A DNA stretch of 64,000 nt from Tipula vernalis (GCA_958295665.1 OY282560.1:269925315-269989314); one strand, 5' to 3'. Shown: positions 35,001-46,735, counted from the stretch's first letter. The notes: generated by a model from the sequence alone, not told the origin. Translations and numbers: made by a program.

Positions 35001-35109
35001 TATTAGCAAAATGTTGTATGCAGTTAATTTCGCTGAACACATCGAATAATAAATTTGTACGGATATCGTATATTTCAGAACGAAAATTTTTAGAAGTTAT
35101 TATTTGAGT

Positions 35110-37241
35110 AATAAATTTAAATAATCGGTATTTATTTCACTAAATCGCTGTTTTAAAATCTCGATATCAGAACCCATGCATATAAAAATGTGTTCGTTAC
35201 CGATATAGTTTCTTCGCCATACAGTTTTAAAAATCCATTTTTGAGTAAAGGCATTTTTTCCACATCAAAACCTTTTATATGCATGGTGGGTTTATCTTCA
35301 GCATCAAAAAGTTTTCTGTTTGAGTGTCTAACTAACACATTTTTACCGAAATGCTTTGGAAATTAATTAATTTTCTAACTTTTTTGTTCCACTGTTCTTT
35401 TTGAAACATGTTTTCTGGGTTCATTTTAGAATTTTTTGGAGTCGGTATTAGCGGTTCAGGAATTCTAATAGATTTTAATTTTTGTACACACCTATTTTTT
35501 AAAATATTAACTACGCGACCTATTTTCATTTTTTTATTTGCCAGATAATGTTTTTTTACAGCATGAAACCAATTTTCTACGACGGCATTTGAAATATTGC
35601 CTTTAACATCAAACATATTTGAAAAATAATTGGCCCATAATATGACGTAAGCGATATATTTTTTAATTACAAACAGGACAAACTCGTCACAGTAGAAATT
35701 ATTAGGTTTTGCACCACGCCCTTTGCAAATTTCCCTTTGAACCTCCTCATAAATTGACTGGTATTTGGTATAAAATGGATTTGTAGAGTCTTCTGGCCAA
35801 ATATTAATATTAGAAGTAACCAGTTCTTCCGGTTTACACCCTTCAGACTCAGCATAGTGGTCACTATATAATTTCCCTACTTTTTTGCTAAACATTTTGT
35901 ATGCAAGTTTGCTGCATTTACTTATTTTAGGTGAACACATTATTAAGCAAAATTGTCTAAATAACTCATCCACGCAACTTAAAGACTTAGCGCTTAGCAT
36001 GGCACAGAAAAAATATAAAATTAAATTGCGGTGACCGGCTTTTGTTTGGGGAAATTTTTTTTTTATCTGCACAGTAATGATATTTACGAAATGTGAACAG
36101 CAAATGAATATGGGTGTCATTTTTGGATTAAATTTTGTGTGATTTTTTATACAGTTGTAATTCGTCTGGATGAACGCGTTAATAAGAGCCCAAGACCAAT
36201 CAACTACAAAATAATGACCTTTTGTTTGTTTCATTAACTCAAGTTCTCTTCTTACATCCAATAGAAATTTGCTTATAGTAAATGCATCGTGTTGGCATTA
36301 CTTTCACAACGCAAGCGTAATAAAGAATCCTTTTAAAAACGTGTTCCTTATGGCATGTTGGAATTCTAACAATTCCACCAGTGGCGTCCAAATGAATGGC
36401 TCTAACTTCTTCATGTTTTACAAGAGCAATTTGCTCTTGTCGTACCAGAACTATTTGTAATGCTTCAGTCACTGAATAAATATATCGCAGTCCAATACTA
36501 AATCACCTTTCTCGTAAAATTCGGACTTTATTTTCCTTAACACTGCTGGAGTTGTAAGGTCTTGGGTATTGCCACTTTTGAAAAGGTCGATATCAGTTGA
36601 GCCTATCAAGTCTAAATATGTATTGTGGGCGCTTTTATTTTGAGAAGCTAATTTCATTTTTTCTCGTCTTAATCCACGGTACTGCCTAAATACTTTTCTA
36701 TTGGAATGAATATTCGCTTGATCTCCTTTAGAATATATTCGCATTTCTCGATTTTGAAATAATTCGATTTTATATTTTTGTTGATATAGGTTGTCTTTGC
36801 ACGATCCGTAGGCTACAATTTTTTGTTGTTTTTTAAATTGCGCATGGATCGTTTCAAAAATTAGAACGCAAGGATTTCTATTTTCCTGTAACGTTCATGT
36901 TTTATTAAACATCCCAAAGTCTCGTCAAATTGAACAGTAAATTTAAGAATCCAAGAATCCTTTTTTGACGGAATAACTACCAGGTCAACGTTTGTATCAG
37001 CACTACCTACAACAGTGACTGATTCAACATTTGTTCTTTCTTGTTGCTGATCAATGAACTCAAAAAAGACCTCGTTGGAATTATCAAACTTATTTGCTTT
37101 AACCAGCTCATCAAAATTAATATCTGAGTAAGTATTTTCAGAACTAATGTTAATAAAATTGTCTGGTAACGCAGAATAAATTGTATTTTCCGGAATTAAT
37201 TCATTATGTGTAATTTTGCATAAATCGTTTGTGATTTGCAA
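35110..37241 (-). pseudogene. DDE-type transposase of unresolved superfamily, frameshifted
   Basis: Read 37241 to about 35110 in several frames. The N-terminal part (37241-36861) ends with FDETLGCLIKHERYR and shifts frame near 36890, continuing ENRNPCVLIFETIHAQF and then FRQYRGLRREKMKLA (36744-36469). Candidate catalytic sites are HLDATGGIVRIP (about 36400), VVDWSWALINAF (about 36200), CCSHF (about 36110) and NAVVENWFHAVKKH (about 35580). Further shifts lie near 36472, 36261 and 35345. The tail continues VRHSNRKLFDAEDKP to about 35153. This set occurs in proteins of arthropod and cnidarian mobile elements I have seen, but I cannot name the superfamily. The MADF-BESS gene lies immediately upstream on the same strand and may belong to the same element. 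Confidence 0.7.
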
Positions 37242-37457
37242 GAGGAACTCTGCCAGGTATAATTTAATTTTTGTAAATTTAGACGATTACATTTAATTTG
37301 CATTATGTAGCACAACCGTTTCATTTCGGCAGTATCTTTTGTAGACAATTTATAATTTTATAGCTGTATTTCTGGCTAAGTTTCTCCATTTTTACTAATT
37401 AAAAGATAAATTAATAAATACAATTTTAAATTTTTATGTTTTATTTGAATTCAATAT

Positions 37458-38877
37458 TTATTTTTGTTTTAATTTATAAAATATCTCAGCAATCCGAAAT
37501 GCCGCCTCATTTTGGTTTGCTTCGGTCAGGGATTTAAGCTGCAAAGTTACATAATCCCCAAAAACATCTTACGATATTTTTGAGGATGGGGCTGGTGTTG
37601 GCTGCACATTTTTGTTGACCAGCACTTGGAGCGCTTGTTTTTTAATATTCAAGTGATCCTGAGCCATATTGAGGTCCGATGTCGTTTTTCCTAGAAATAT
37701 AAATTTATAAGGTACACATTAAATATTCAAGAAAACCGGCATAACTCAAAAAATAACAATGTTCATTTGCAATTATGTATATGTCATCCACTATTGCGCC
37801 AAATAAAAAACCCAATAAATTTTCCGCAATTTGATTTACTAATCAAATTCATTCTGCTTTTTTGTGGGCGAGAAAATGGGTTACAGATAGGTAATTGAAA
37901 ATTAACAAATTAATTTTTTGAGTTGTGCTAGTTTTTTTTAACACCATCGATTTAAATAAAATAAATGTTTAGCCTCTATTTGCTTACTTTTTCGGGGTGG
38001 TACAGGGCTGCCTCCGAAGCTTTCGTTCGAACCCATATTCGATAAGGAAGTTGTTCTGAAATAAAGAAAAAATTCATGAAAATTATTTTTCATTGAAACA
38101 TTTAAACTTAAATTTTACTTACGGTCTGCTCAACTTGTAAGATTGTTTGCTTTTCCTCTTCCACTGGGCTCAGATTTCTTCGACCTGACGTAGCACGATT
38201 TTAAGCAATCCCATTTTTTTTTAGGTCGGCCACATCATTGATTGTCATATCTAAATGAAATGGTTAAATGTTTTTAACTTAATATTTTATTGTAGGCGAT
38301 ATAACATACCATACAACCCTTTGCCTTATAATTTTATTTTTATATTGAACATCTTTGAGATCCCATATATAGGGATGTTGCCTGACCACATCCATCAGCT
38401 CCACTCAAATTAAATCATAATAAATATGCACTATAACACCGTCAATTAAACAGAATGTACATAGCTACCGGCAGGTCCCGCTCCCTTTCCTCTTCTGGAA
38501 AGAAAATTTGAGACTCTGAAAATAAAATTGTTAAACCAGGGAAATTAACAGTTTTAATTTAAGCAATAAAATTGCAGCTCGTATTTACCATATCCAGTCG
38601 GGCTTACAGGATCTTTGGCCTGTACGGTTTGCAAATAAGGGTCCGAAAATAGGTATTCCTCGTTAAAATTGCATTCAGTATCTGGAAAAAATACAATTTT
38701 TTAATCAAAACAAAATAACATAACGTAAAATTTATTATGTTTAATTACCAATTCGATCCAAACTAAAAGCCGGCGAAGATACTATCTCATTTTTTAGTAT
38801 AATAATTTTTTTAACTAAATTAAAAATATAAATATAAATAAAACAAATTCAAAACGTAAATGCTTACCATTCGACAT
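37458..38877 (-). pseudogene. Spliced MADF-BESS protein gene, decayed
   Basis: Intron signals make this visible. Exon 1 is 38877-38868 (ATG TCG AAT G, then GTAAGC), exon 2 38814-38749, exon 3 38681-38589, and exon 4 starts at 38515. These join in one frame (intron phase 1 each), containing NEIVSSPAFSLDRI and YLFSDPYLQTVQAKDPVSP. Further down come a MADF-like start (LMDVVRQHPYIWDLKDVQYK, about 38395-38330), MADF helix 2-3 (INDVADLKKNGIA, about 38240), SPVEEEKQTILQVEQ, and PVPPRKR in exon 38055-37988. The last exon starts at 37690 and ends with the BESS-like DVFGDYVTLQLKSL and KLKQK, stop at 37458. In-frame stops interrupt after NGIA and after SSKIS, and the phases disagree between the MADF exons. 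MADF-BESS proteins are DNA-binding regulators, often transposon-derived. Confidence 0.65.
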
Positions 38878-38959
38878 TACTGTTTTTATTTTGTTTATTT
38901 TCTCCTATAAACTCTTGTGATTGTGCATGTTTGTTACTATAAAATATGGTGGTTTGGCG

Positions 38960-39560
38960 TCTATCGGCGGAGGGGGACCAAAGTTGAGTAGATTAATCTA
39001 CCAGCTCCGTAACCTTCCAGTAGGGTGCGGATCACGTGAGCTGTTCTGGTCTTGTCATTAGGCAGCTGCGTGGTGGGTACAATTGTGTAAGGGGTAACCT
39101 GTTCATAATTCGCAAGTGTATGTGCTGCCTCCTCGTGGCGACCACTGGTAACTAAGTCCATTTGGCAATTTTTGGCCATTTGGCACAGGCTAAAGTACGG
39201 CACTCCAGTTTTATTTAGCCTTCCTATAGTAAAGCTGGGTGACCTACAGGCGATTTGCAATTCTCAGCAACTCATACAAGTAAAATCAAACGGAATACGG
39301 GGCAGGAGTAGGAATATACGGGAGTGGGACAACCCTCTCGAGGTCCTTGGGCTCCAATGCTACCGTCTTTCTAGCGGAACTACATGCTGTAGTAAACATC
39401 TAGGAGGGAGAGCAACAAGCCCAGATAGTATGTATAACGTACTGGGAGGCAGTATTGTCAGGTTTATTAAGAACCTGAATATTGACTGGAAGGATAATTA
39501 GGCAGGGTCCAGCACAATACTGCCGTCCTAGAATCAAACGCGGTATCTACTGGTGACTTG
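38960..39560 (+). pseudogene. Non-LTR retrotransposon RNase H scrap
   Basis: In the 39300-39400 part one frame reads GAGVGIYGSGTTLSRSLGSN and then ATVFLAELHAV, the RNase H core layout (glycine-rich strand followed by the catalytic Glu) of R1/Loa/I-type elements. About 30 codons later comes LGGSIVRFIKNLNIDW, which resembles the C-terminus of such ORF2 proteins. The upstream 38960-39260 part is GC-richer and open on the minus strand, but I cannot assign it. Frames are short and broken. Confidence 0.45.
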
Positions 39561-39599
39561 AAATTGGGATATTAGGCTTTAAAGTTTTGGTAATAGCCC

Positions 39600-40010
39600 T
39601 TTGTAAATGGGAATGTTTGCTACCTAATAAAGGTGATTCTTAGTAAAAGTAACAGTAAATGAGGTATGCTAAATACTAAAAACAAATGCGGAATGTACAT
39701 ATTCGTACAAGTTGTTACTGCGTTTTCAGCTAGTAGTATGTAGATACCCCATTCGTGCTTAGAAAAGGTAGACATTTTAGAAAGAACGATAAAATGATGC
39801 GTGTTTTTGGAAGAAATAATGTAGATACTAAGTTTTCCGTCTGTAAATAGGTAAAATAGCATGCCAGGTTACTAAGAAAACCACAAACTCAATTTTCAAG
39901 TTTTTGTAAATACCGCGTTTGATTCTAGGACGGCAGAATAGATCTTTTAGGTCGCAGTGCGAAGTGGCTGATCGCCCGCATGGCCCTCCAATAATCATAA
40001 TAATAATAAT
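39600..40010 (-). pseudogene. Second non-LTR scrap in reverse orientation
   Basis: The minus strand from about 39985 reads a GC-richer stretch (CGGGCGATCAGCCACTTCGC), then CTGCCGTCCTAGAATCAAAC, which is the reverse complement of 39521-39546. The weak frame YLFTDGKLS (about 39850-39825) may be an RNase H start (FTDGSK in intact elements). An (AAT)n stretch at 39991-40011 borders it. Very degraded. Confidence 0.3.
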
Positions 40011-40169
40011 ACTATAAAATACTCGGTTCGAGTATATTTTATAGCCAAATTTATTTTTATAGTAAAATTTGTTGGACAAAAAATAAAAAAATAAAAAAAA
40101 AAGCAAACAAAATTTTGTTGGATTATTTTTTTGTTCTTGTCTTACGAATGAAAATCGTAATATACTAAT

Positions 40170-43037
40170 CACCGTGTCCCTGAACCAAGTTTAAATGGGC
40201 CAAAAAACCACTCTCGATTTCCGTTCGGCCATTGAAAGTTTCACCTTCGAGAAGTTCAAAAACGCAAAAATCAGCCAAATCCCCGGAGCCGTTTAAAAAA
40301 AAAAAACAATTTTAAGATTTTTTGCGCCAAAAATGAGAAAATTCGAAAAATCCGTTTTTTTTTCTTGGAATCCCTTAATCTACGTGTCTCTAATTCCTTT
40401 GAAGTTTTCGCCAAAGTTGAAAATACATTTGAAATCGCGCCTAAAATTTTGCATGTATAATCGAATGAAAGCATTGGTTGCTTGATCAAACATAAAGGTG
40501 CGTCTGTGTGCGTAAAGCGCGTATTTTCAAATCATTGTTTCAAAAATACACAGGAACCTAGAGGGGGTGTCAGGCAGTAGTCGACCAGTCAATTTCAAAA
40601 TAAAACATTAGCTGCGAATCGTTTACTAATAAAATTCAGGTACGGAGTGTCGTTCGAGCTACATTCTTTGTGTGGTTACATTAATTTGTTGCTTGTGTGA
40701 AAAAATTCAAAATGCCGCGAAAATCAAAAGACTCTTCTGATTTCCCGGCACTTCCATGTGGAACCAGATGTCAGGATAACATATTTTTTGAGTGCAATTT
40801 GTGTAAACTTGTGCGAGCTCAACCACGGAACATGATTCTCGGGAAAATAATGAAAAATAAAGTGGTTAATAGGAAATGTAAGAAATGCGGAGGAGAACTG
40901 GATACCAAGAATTTCTGCACTTCTTCAAAATGCGTTTCAACTCTGACCGACCTAATTAAAAATAATTTATGGTTAAAAGAAAAGGAACAATTGACATCGT
41001 CAATATTGAAAGACATTTTAGTTGCACCAGAAAACTCAACAAAACAAGGACAGTTGTGTTTATCACAGAAAAGAGGGAAAAAACTACCAGTTTTAGTGAA
41101 TACAAACAATGTTGCCAGCAGTTCGGGAACACAATCACTCGCAGCAACCGATATTTTAAAAATCAGTACAGATTTAGGTCTGTCGACAAGAAAAACAAAT
41201 TCGCTGACTGCTGCGTTGCGAGTTGGTGCTGGGAAGAGGAAAATATTCCAACCCAACTTAAGACAGGACTTGTTTTTGTTAAATTATCGTCTTGATTCCT
41301 TTTTCGAGTCTCGATTTTGCGAAGTGGTGAATACCAAAAATTCCCGGGCGATAAAAAGATCTGAATGTTTTGTATATTGCAATGATGTGCCAGGATTGGT
41401 TGACTACCATATATTAAAGAAAAAAGAACATTGCAGGAAGTGGATTTGAAATTCGGTCTTGACGGTGGCGGCGGATTTTTGAAAATTTGTTTATCTATTC
41501 AATTCAAATTTGATGAACGTAATGGTAATTCGGATACCAAGAAAGCGAGACAGCAATATCAAGATGGAGTACAAGCCAGAAAATTTAAGGATTCGGGTGT
41601 GAGGGAATTGATCATTCTTGGAATTATTTCTGATACGCAAGAAACTACATGAATATTCGTACTCTCTGGTCTTATGGCGCATTCTTGCCATTTTCCGTGT
41701 ACGTGGTGTACCGCATCGAAAGACAATTTAAATATGTGCGGAAATTACAGAACCATCCGTACCTGCTGTGAAAATTCAGAGGCCTTCAAAAATACCGGCA
41801 GTAAAAAAACTAATTCCAAGAATTTCCACAGTAACATCCACGAGCCTATATTTACAGGAAACCCAGACACGCTGATCATCGAAACAATCCCTCCACCTGA
41901 ACTTCATCTGATGTTGGGAGTTGTAAACACCCTGTATAACCACATACTGAAAGAATTCCAGCACGATGCCGACGAATAGGCTAAGTCCTGCAATGTGTCC
42001 AAAGATTTCGTACATGGGGCTTCCGCTTTTGCTGGGAATGCCTGCAAAACTTTGTTAAACAGAATAGATATTCTTCGGGCAAAATGTACCATCCATTGTT
42101 TGAAGTATGTCAAATGTTTTAGTGACTTTTCAAATGTCGTGAATTCGTGTTTTTCAACTTTTCTTGACGAAAAATTTGAGGTTTCGCAATTCAAAACAAG
42201 TTATCTAGACCTGGGAATCTCAACCACTCCGAAAGTTCATGCCTTTTTTTCACGTGCCATATTTTTACCAAAATTGACTGTTGACTCGGTTACTATAGCG
42301 AACAAGCGATGGAGTCCGTTCATCACGACTTCAAAAATACATGGTTGAATTACAAAGTAAATCGCACACATCCAGATTATAATACAAAACTATTGAGAGC
42401 TGTACGGGAATATAACTGCCGTCATGTTTAAGGAATGATTTTTTTTTTTCAATTTTTGGGTAATTCAAACAAAAAAACTTCAAATAAATTCCGTCATTTG
42501 ATTTCGATATACGTACATCTTTCCTCACCATCGATATATTTTTCTATTCAATGGTCATTTTTGTAATAAATTTCATAATGAAGTTTCATCGATTTGTGAA
42601 TAAAGATTCATTTTTTACAAGCTTGTCATATGACTTTTTAATATTTCCAAAAGGCAAACACTTATTAGTATTCCAGTAGATGGCGTTTTACAAACAATTC
42701 AAGGCATTCATTCCAATATCGATCACGAAAAAAAACTTGATTTTTATTGAAATTTAGTTCAAGCTGAGTGCTTTTTTTGTATCCCTAGAAGTTTTTGTTC
42801 GCATTCTTGCAAAAAAAGAGCCATATGGAGAAAAATTGAAAATTCAAAAAAAAATGTTTTTTCGAATTTTCTCATTTTTGGCGCAAAAAATCTTAAAATT
42901 GTGTTTTTTTTAAAACGGTTCCGGGGATTTGGCTGATTTTTGCGTTTTTGAACTTCTCGAAGGTGAAACTTTCAATGGCCGAAGGAAAATCGAGAGTGGT
43001 TTTGATTCAGGGTGTAATATCAACTTGATTCAGGGTG
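40170..43037 (+). mobile_element. Decayed DNA transposon with ~165 bp inverted repeats and CAC termini
   Basis: 40199-40355 is the reverse complement of about 42845-43006 (starting CCACTCTCGATTT and running through TCACCTTCGAGAAGTTCAAA and TCAGCCAAATCCCCGGA), about 95% identical. The left end reads CACCGTGTCCCTGAACCAAG. The right end, read inward, is CACCCTGAATCAA; this terminal segment is present twice (ends at 43014 and 43037). Both outer flanks begin with TAAT (40166-40169, and 43015-43018 or 43038-43041), a possible 4 bp target duplication. One transposase pseudogene lies inside. CAC ends recall Transib, RAG signal sequences and Chapaev elements. The classification is inference. Confidence 0.85.
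40712..42431 (+). pseudogene. Transposase of the 40.2-43.0 kb element, homologous to the 710-aa gene
   Basis: Starts MPRKSKDSSDFPAL after an AAAATG. Zinc motifs follow: CNLCKLVRAQP, then CKKCGGELDTKNFC. The frame shifts near 41435 into LKFGLDGGGGFLKICLSIQF, the candidate first catalytic Asp. KDSGVRELIILGIISD follows, then a TGA at 41650-41652. The next text, GLMAHSCHFPCTWC, implies that about 30 residues including the second Asp are missing. PPPELHLMLGVVNTLY (about 41895) precedes an in-frame TAG at 41977-41979. Then come FAGNACKTLL and YLDLGISTTPKVHAFF. After another shift, YYSEQAMESVHHDFKNTW (about 42290-42340) and NRTHPDYN lead to a stop at 42429-42431. The C-terminal blocks align with ESVHREF, NPSYVEKL and SSKHI of the gene at 18353-20485. 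Confidence 0.85.
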
Positions 43038-43090
43038 TAATATCTTAATTTGATGTTGGGAACAAAATGTTGGTACGTCTAAATCAGCTA

Positions 43091-43440
43091 TAAATTGAGA
43101 TTTTTAGTTTTTAATACTAAGGGTAGCAAAGTTCAATAGAACTTCCTAAATTTCTCCATAGATATAGCTGAACCTATAGCTTAGCCGATAGCCATCATGT
43201 GATTTTGGGCTAGTACAATTTTTTTAATTAAACATTTAATTTCATATTTCAGCATCAGTAGTAAATTGAGATTTTTAATTTTTAATACTAAGGGTAGCAA
43301 AGACAATAGAACTTCCTAATTTTTTGCATAGATATAGCTAAATCTAAAGCTAAACCGATAGCCATCATGTGTTTTTGGGCCAGTAAATTTTTTTTAATTA
43401 AACACTTAATTTTATATTTTGGTCGTAGTAGTTGATCAAT
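43091..43440. repeat. Two tandem ~171 bp units of a dispersed repeat
   Basis: The units begin AAATTGAGATTTTTA at about 43091 and 43262. They share GGGTAGCAAAG, AATAGAACTTCCTAA, CATAGATATAGCT, CCGATAGCCATCATGTG and TTGGGC(C/T)AGTA. Two more copies lie at 32320-32700 (one inverted). The origin is unknown. They lie just outside the right end of the 40-43 kb transposon. Confidence 0.8.
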
Positions 43441-43571
43441 ACATTCCAGTTTTGTACGTAACCAAATATACAGTTAAATTGAATTTCCTTGAAATATTTA
43501 TTTAAATTAATTAAATGCATGTAGAAAACACGAATCTATCGATCTACGATATATCTTTTTACGAAATACCG

Positions 43572-43651
43572 TCATGTTAAATATAAACTGCAAGTTCATC
43601 CATATTTGCGGAAAACCAATATGGATCACTTGTAGTTTATTTTTAACATGA
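43572..43651. repeat. Hairpin 1 of a tandem pair
   Basis: Arms at 43572-43606 (TCATGTTAAATATAAACTGC and on) and 43618-43651 pair with few mismatches; loop ~11 bp. Confidence 0.75.
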
Positions 43652-43663
43652 GGGTGTTTAGGT

Positions 43664-43718
43664 ATTTTAATTTTATAAGCAATAGTAGTGAACTACTTTT
43701 GCTTATAAAATTAAAATT
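43664..43718. repeat. Hairpin 2 of a tandem pair
   Basis: ATTTTAATTTTATAAGCAAT with AGTAG pairs with CTACTTTTGCTTATAAAATT and onward; 4-base loop (TGAA). Only 12 bp separate it from hairpin 1. Confidence 0.8.
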
Positions 43719-43855
43719 ATTACATTTGTGCCTGTTAATTACAAAAACCCTCTACTCCATAATAAGCAGTTTTAAGATAAACGTAAAAATCGTATATTAA
43801 TTCTACTAAATTTAAAACGAGGAAACTTTTGTTATGAAACCATTGTACGATGTTT

Positions 43856-43864
43856 CAATAAACC
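43856..43864. repeat. Target-site duplication of Jockey C, left
   Basis: CAATAAACC, repeated at 48647-48655. Confidence 0.7.
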
Positions 43865-44082
43865 TTTTTTTTTTTTTTTTTTTTTTTTGAAAATAATTCT
43901 GTTTTATTATTTCTTTTTTAATTACAATCTAGTCTAAGACTAATAAGCAATTTTATTCTAACTTAAATTACTACATTTTACTGAAATTTAAGGGTTCATC
44001 CATCGATGTACTCCTTAGTTTTGATATTTATGATTTGATCGCGCTTTTGTCGTGCGCTAGATAAAGATTTATTTTAACTGAT

Positions 44083-46735
44083 TTACACTAACTCAAAAGG
44101 CTTTACTCTTTTGAGCCTTCTAACTAAATCCGTATTATCCAGTAGCTGGTTGGCCTCTATGTTGACATGGTGAAGTAGCCGTTGTTCATGACTTCTAGCA
44201 AATTTCATAATTTCGGTGATGAGTTCTATGCCCAGATCTTTGTGGATGTCGCTATTTCTGACAAACCATGGTGCGTTGACGATGCTTCTTAGCACTTTGT
44301 TTTGGAATCGTTGGATAATATCCATGTTGCTCTGCTTGGTACATCCCCACAGCTGTATACCATAAGTCCAAACAGGCTTCAATATTTGCTTATAAAGCAG
44401 AAGTTTGGATTGATAAATGAGAGTTTCTTCCCAGTAACCAATACATTTTTTTGTATTTTAATTCCAACTCGCCTCTTTTCTTTTTTACATGAGCTTTCCA
44501 GCGAAGTTTAGCGTCTAATGTCATACCAAGATATTTGGCAGTGTTTGCATGTGGTATTTCTTGATTATTTAAATATACTGGTTTATGAACTAATCTCTTG
44601 TTCGTAAAGTCAACATGTACAGATTTAGTTTCATTTAGTTTTATGCGCCATTTTTTTGTCCAATTGTGTACTTGCTCTATGGCGTTTTGTAATTGCTCTG
44701 CTGTATCTGAGTTGTTGTCACCTACTGCCATGATAGCTGTGTCATCGGCGAAAGTGGCTATCATGTTGTTTTGTGGGATTGGGACATCTCGGGTGTATAG
44801 TAAATACAGAAGTGGCCCAAGTACACTTCCTTGTGGAACTCCTGCTTTTATTCCCTTAAGCTCTGAATATTCATCTTCTTGCTTAAGCCTGAAATATCTT
44901 TCCGTTATATATGATTCCAGTATTATGCTGTACTGTTTCGGTAGGATTAATTTGAGTTTGTAGATTAATCCTTCGTGCCAAACTTTATCAAAGGCCTGCG
45001 CTACATCAAGGAATACTGCTGAACAAACTTTTTTCTCTTCTAAAGTCTTCTCAATAATATTGGTTATTCTATGCACTTGATCGATAGTTGAGTGCTCACT
45101 GCGAAAACCAAATTGGTGATTCGGAATTAGATTATTTTTTTCAGTTATTAGTTTAAGCCTTTTTAATAGTAGCTTTTCAAAGAGTTTGGACATTATCGGC
45201 AACAACGATATAGGCCTATATGATGTTATTAGATGTGGCGGTTTTCCTGGTTTGGGAATCATGATGACCTCAGCCACTTTCCAAAGTTTGGGTACATATT
45301 TTAACCTAAATGCGGCGTTTATGATATTAGTTAACTTTACCGTAGCTTTTCCCGGTAGCTGCTTTATTATTTCTCCGGTAATCAGGTCAAACCCTGGTGC
45401 TTTCTTTAAGTTTAAATTGTTTTTAATTTCATTTGCTACTTCAGTAGTCGATGTAGGGGTGACATCTTCGAGAATTTGTGTTATGTTTTCATCCAATATT
45501 TCTCGTAATTGACATTCATGAGGTTGAAATATATTTTCAAGATGATTGGCAAAACCTTCAGCTTTTTCTTTGTTTTTCCTTGCCCATGTTCCATCCATTT
45601 TCCTGATAGGATGGATCGGCATTATTGGCCTTTTCAGAGTTTTAGTTGCTTTCCAAAGCGAATAATCCGTATTACTATCATTCGTTAACTTACTTAAGTA
45701 GAAATTAACTGACTCATTTTTTAATTTCTGAATTTCTCTTGTTAATTGTTGAGTAAGATTATTTAGTCTTTTTTTGTCCTGTGGAGCTCTAGTTTGGTGC
45801 CATTTTTTTCTGGATTTGCGTTTATCCCTAAGGAGATTTCTAATTTCTATTGGATAGTTATTTCCTTTTAGCCTTGATTTGATTTCTGGAGTACTTTCCC
45901 ATGCTGATTGTTGAATATCTGTAATGAACTTTTCTACTTCTATGTCCAGTTGATCCATAGTTTTTAAAGGAACTTTCAAAAGTATTCTTTGTTCCAGGTG
46001 TACTTTGAAACTTTCCCAGTTCGTATATTTGTTGGTTAATACTGGATTATTCCCTTTTTGGATGATATACTCGCTTAGAGTTAGGACTATTGGAGAATGA
46101 TCTGAGCTCATATCTTGGCTTTCTTCAACTTTCATAAAATTATTAGAAATATTTTTGGTTATAAAAAAATCGATCAGGTCAGGTATTTTCCCTGGGTCAG
46201 TTGGCCAATATGTTGGTTTACCTGTTGAAATGGATTCACATCCATTTTCTTTGATGGCAATCAATAATTCTTTTCCTTTAGTGGTAGTTAATCTAGAACC
46301 CCAGTGAGTATTCTTCGCATTGAAGTCACCACCTATTATGAACCTTTTTCCCAGACGCTTAAAGAACTCTGAGTATTGTTTGCTTTTAATTGAATGTCTT
46401 GGTGGACAGTATAATCCTGCCACAACAATAGGAAAGTTTTCCGTTTTTATATAAACCACTGTGGCCTGAATTTCTTCTTTTCCGTACTTTGCTTCTTCAA
46501 AATGTTGGATATTTTTTTTAATGATGACTGCACTTCCTCCTCTGGCTGAATTATCTGGATGAATAGTGTGATATATGCAATAGCCTTTAAATGTTATGTA
46601 GGATTGCTTAGTAAAATGTGTTTCCGAAATAAGACACACATCTATATTCTCAATGTCGAGGACTGCTTGTAGTTCTTGCTGATGCCGGAGCAAACCATTA
46701 GCATTCCATGACATGATTTTCATTGTGTTGTTCAT
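44083..46735 (-). pseudogene. Jockey C ORF2 (endonuclease and reverse transcriptase), late frameshift
   Basis: Open for 781 codons from 46735. The endonuclease domain (MKIMSWNANGLLRHQ, IIGGDFNAKNTHWGS, MSSDHSPIVLTL) is followed by RT blocks IPKPGKPP, SYRPISLLPIMSKLF, AVFLDVAQAFDKVWH, AGVPQGSVLGPL and the catalytic TFADDTAIM, all intact. The frame is lost at about 44395 after NSHLSIQ, and the last ~100 residues (KPVWTYGIQLWGCTKQ through KPFELV, stop at 44083) are in another frame. The break falls after the polymerase core. The protein without its C-terminal region is unlikely to be fully functional. Confidence 0.93.
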
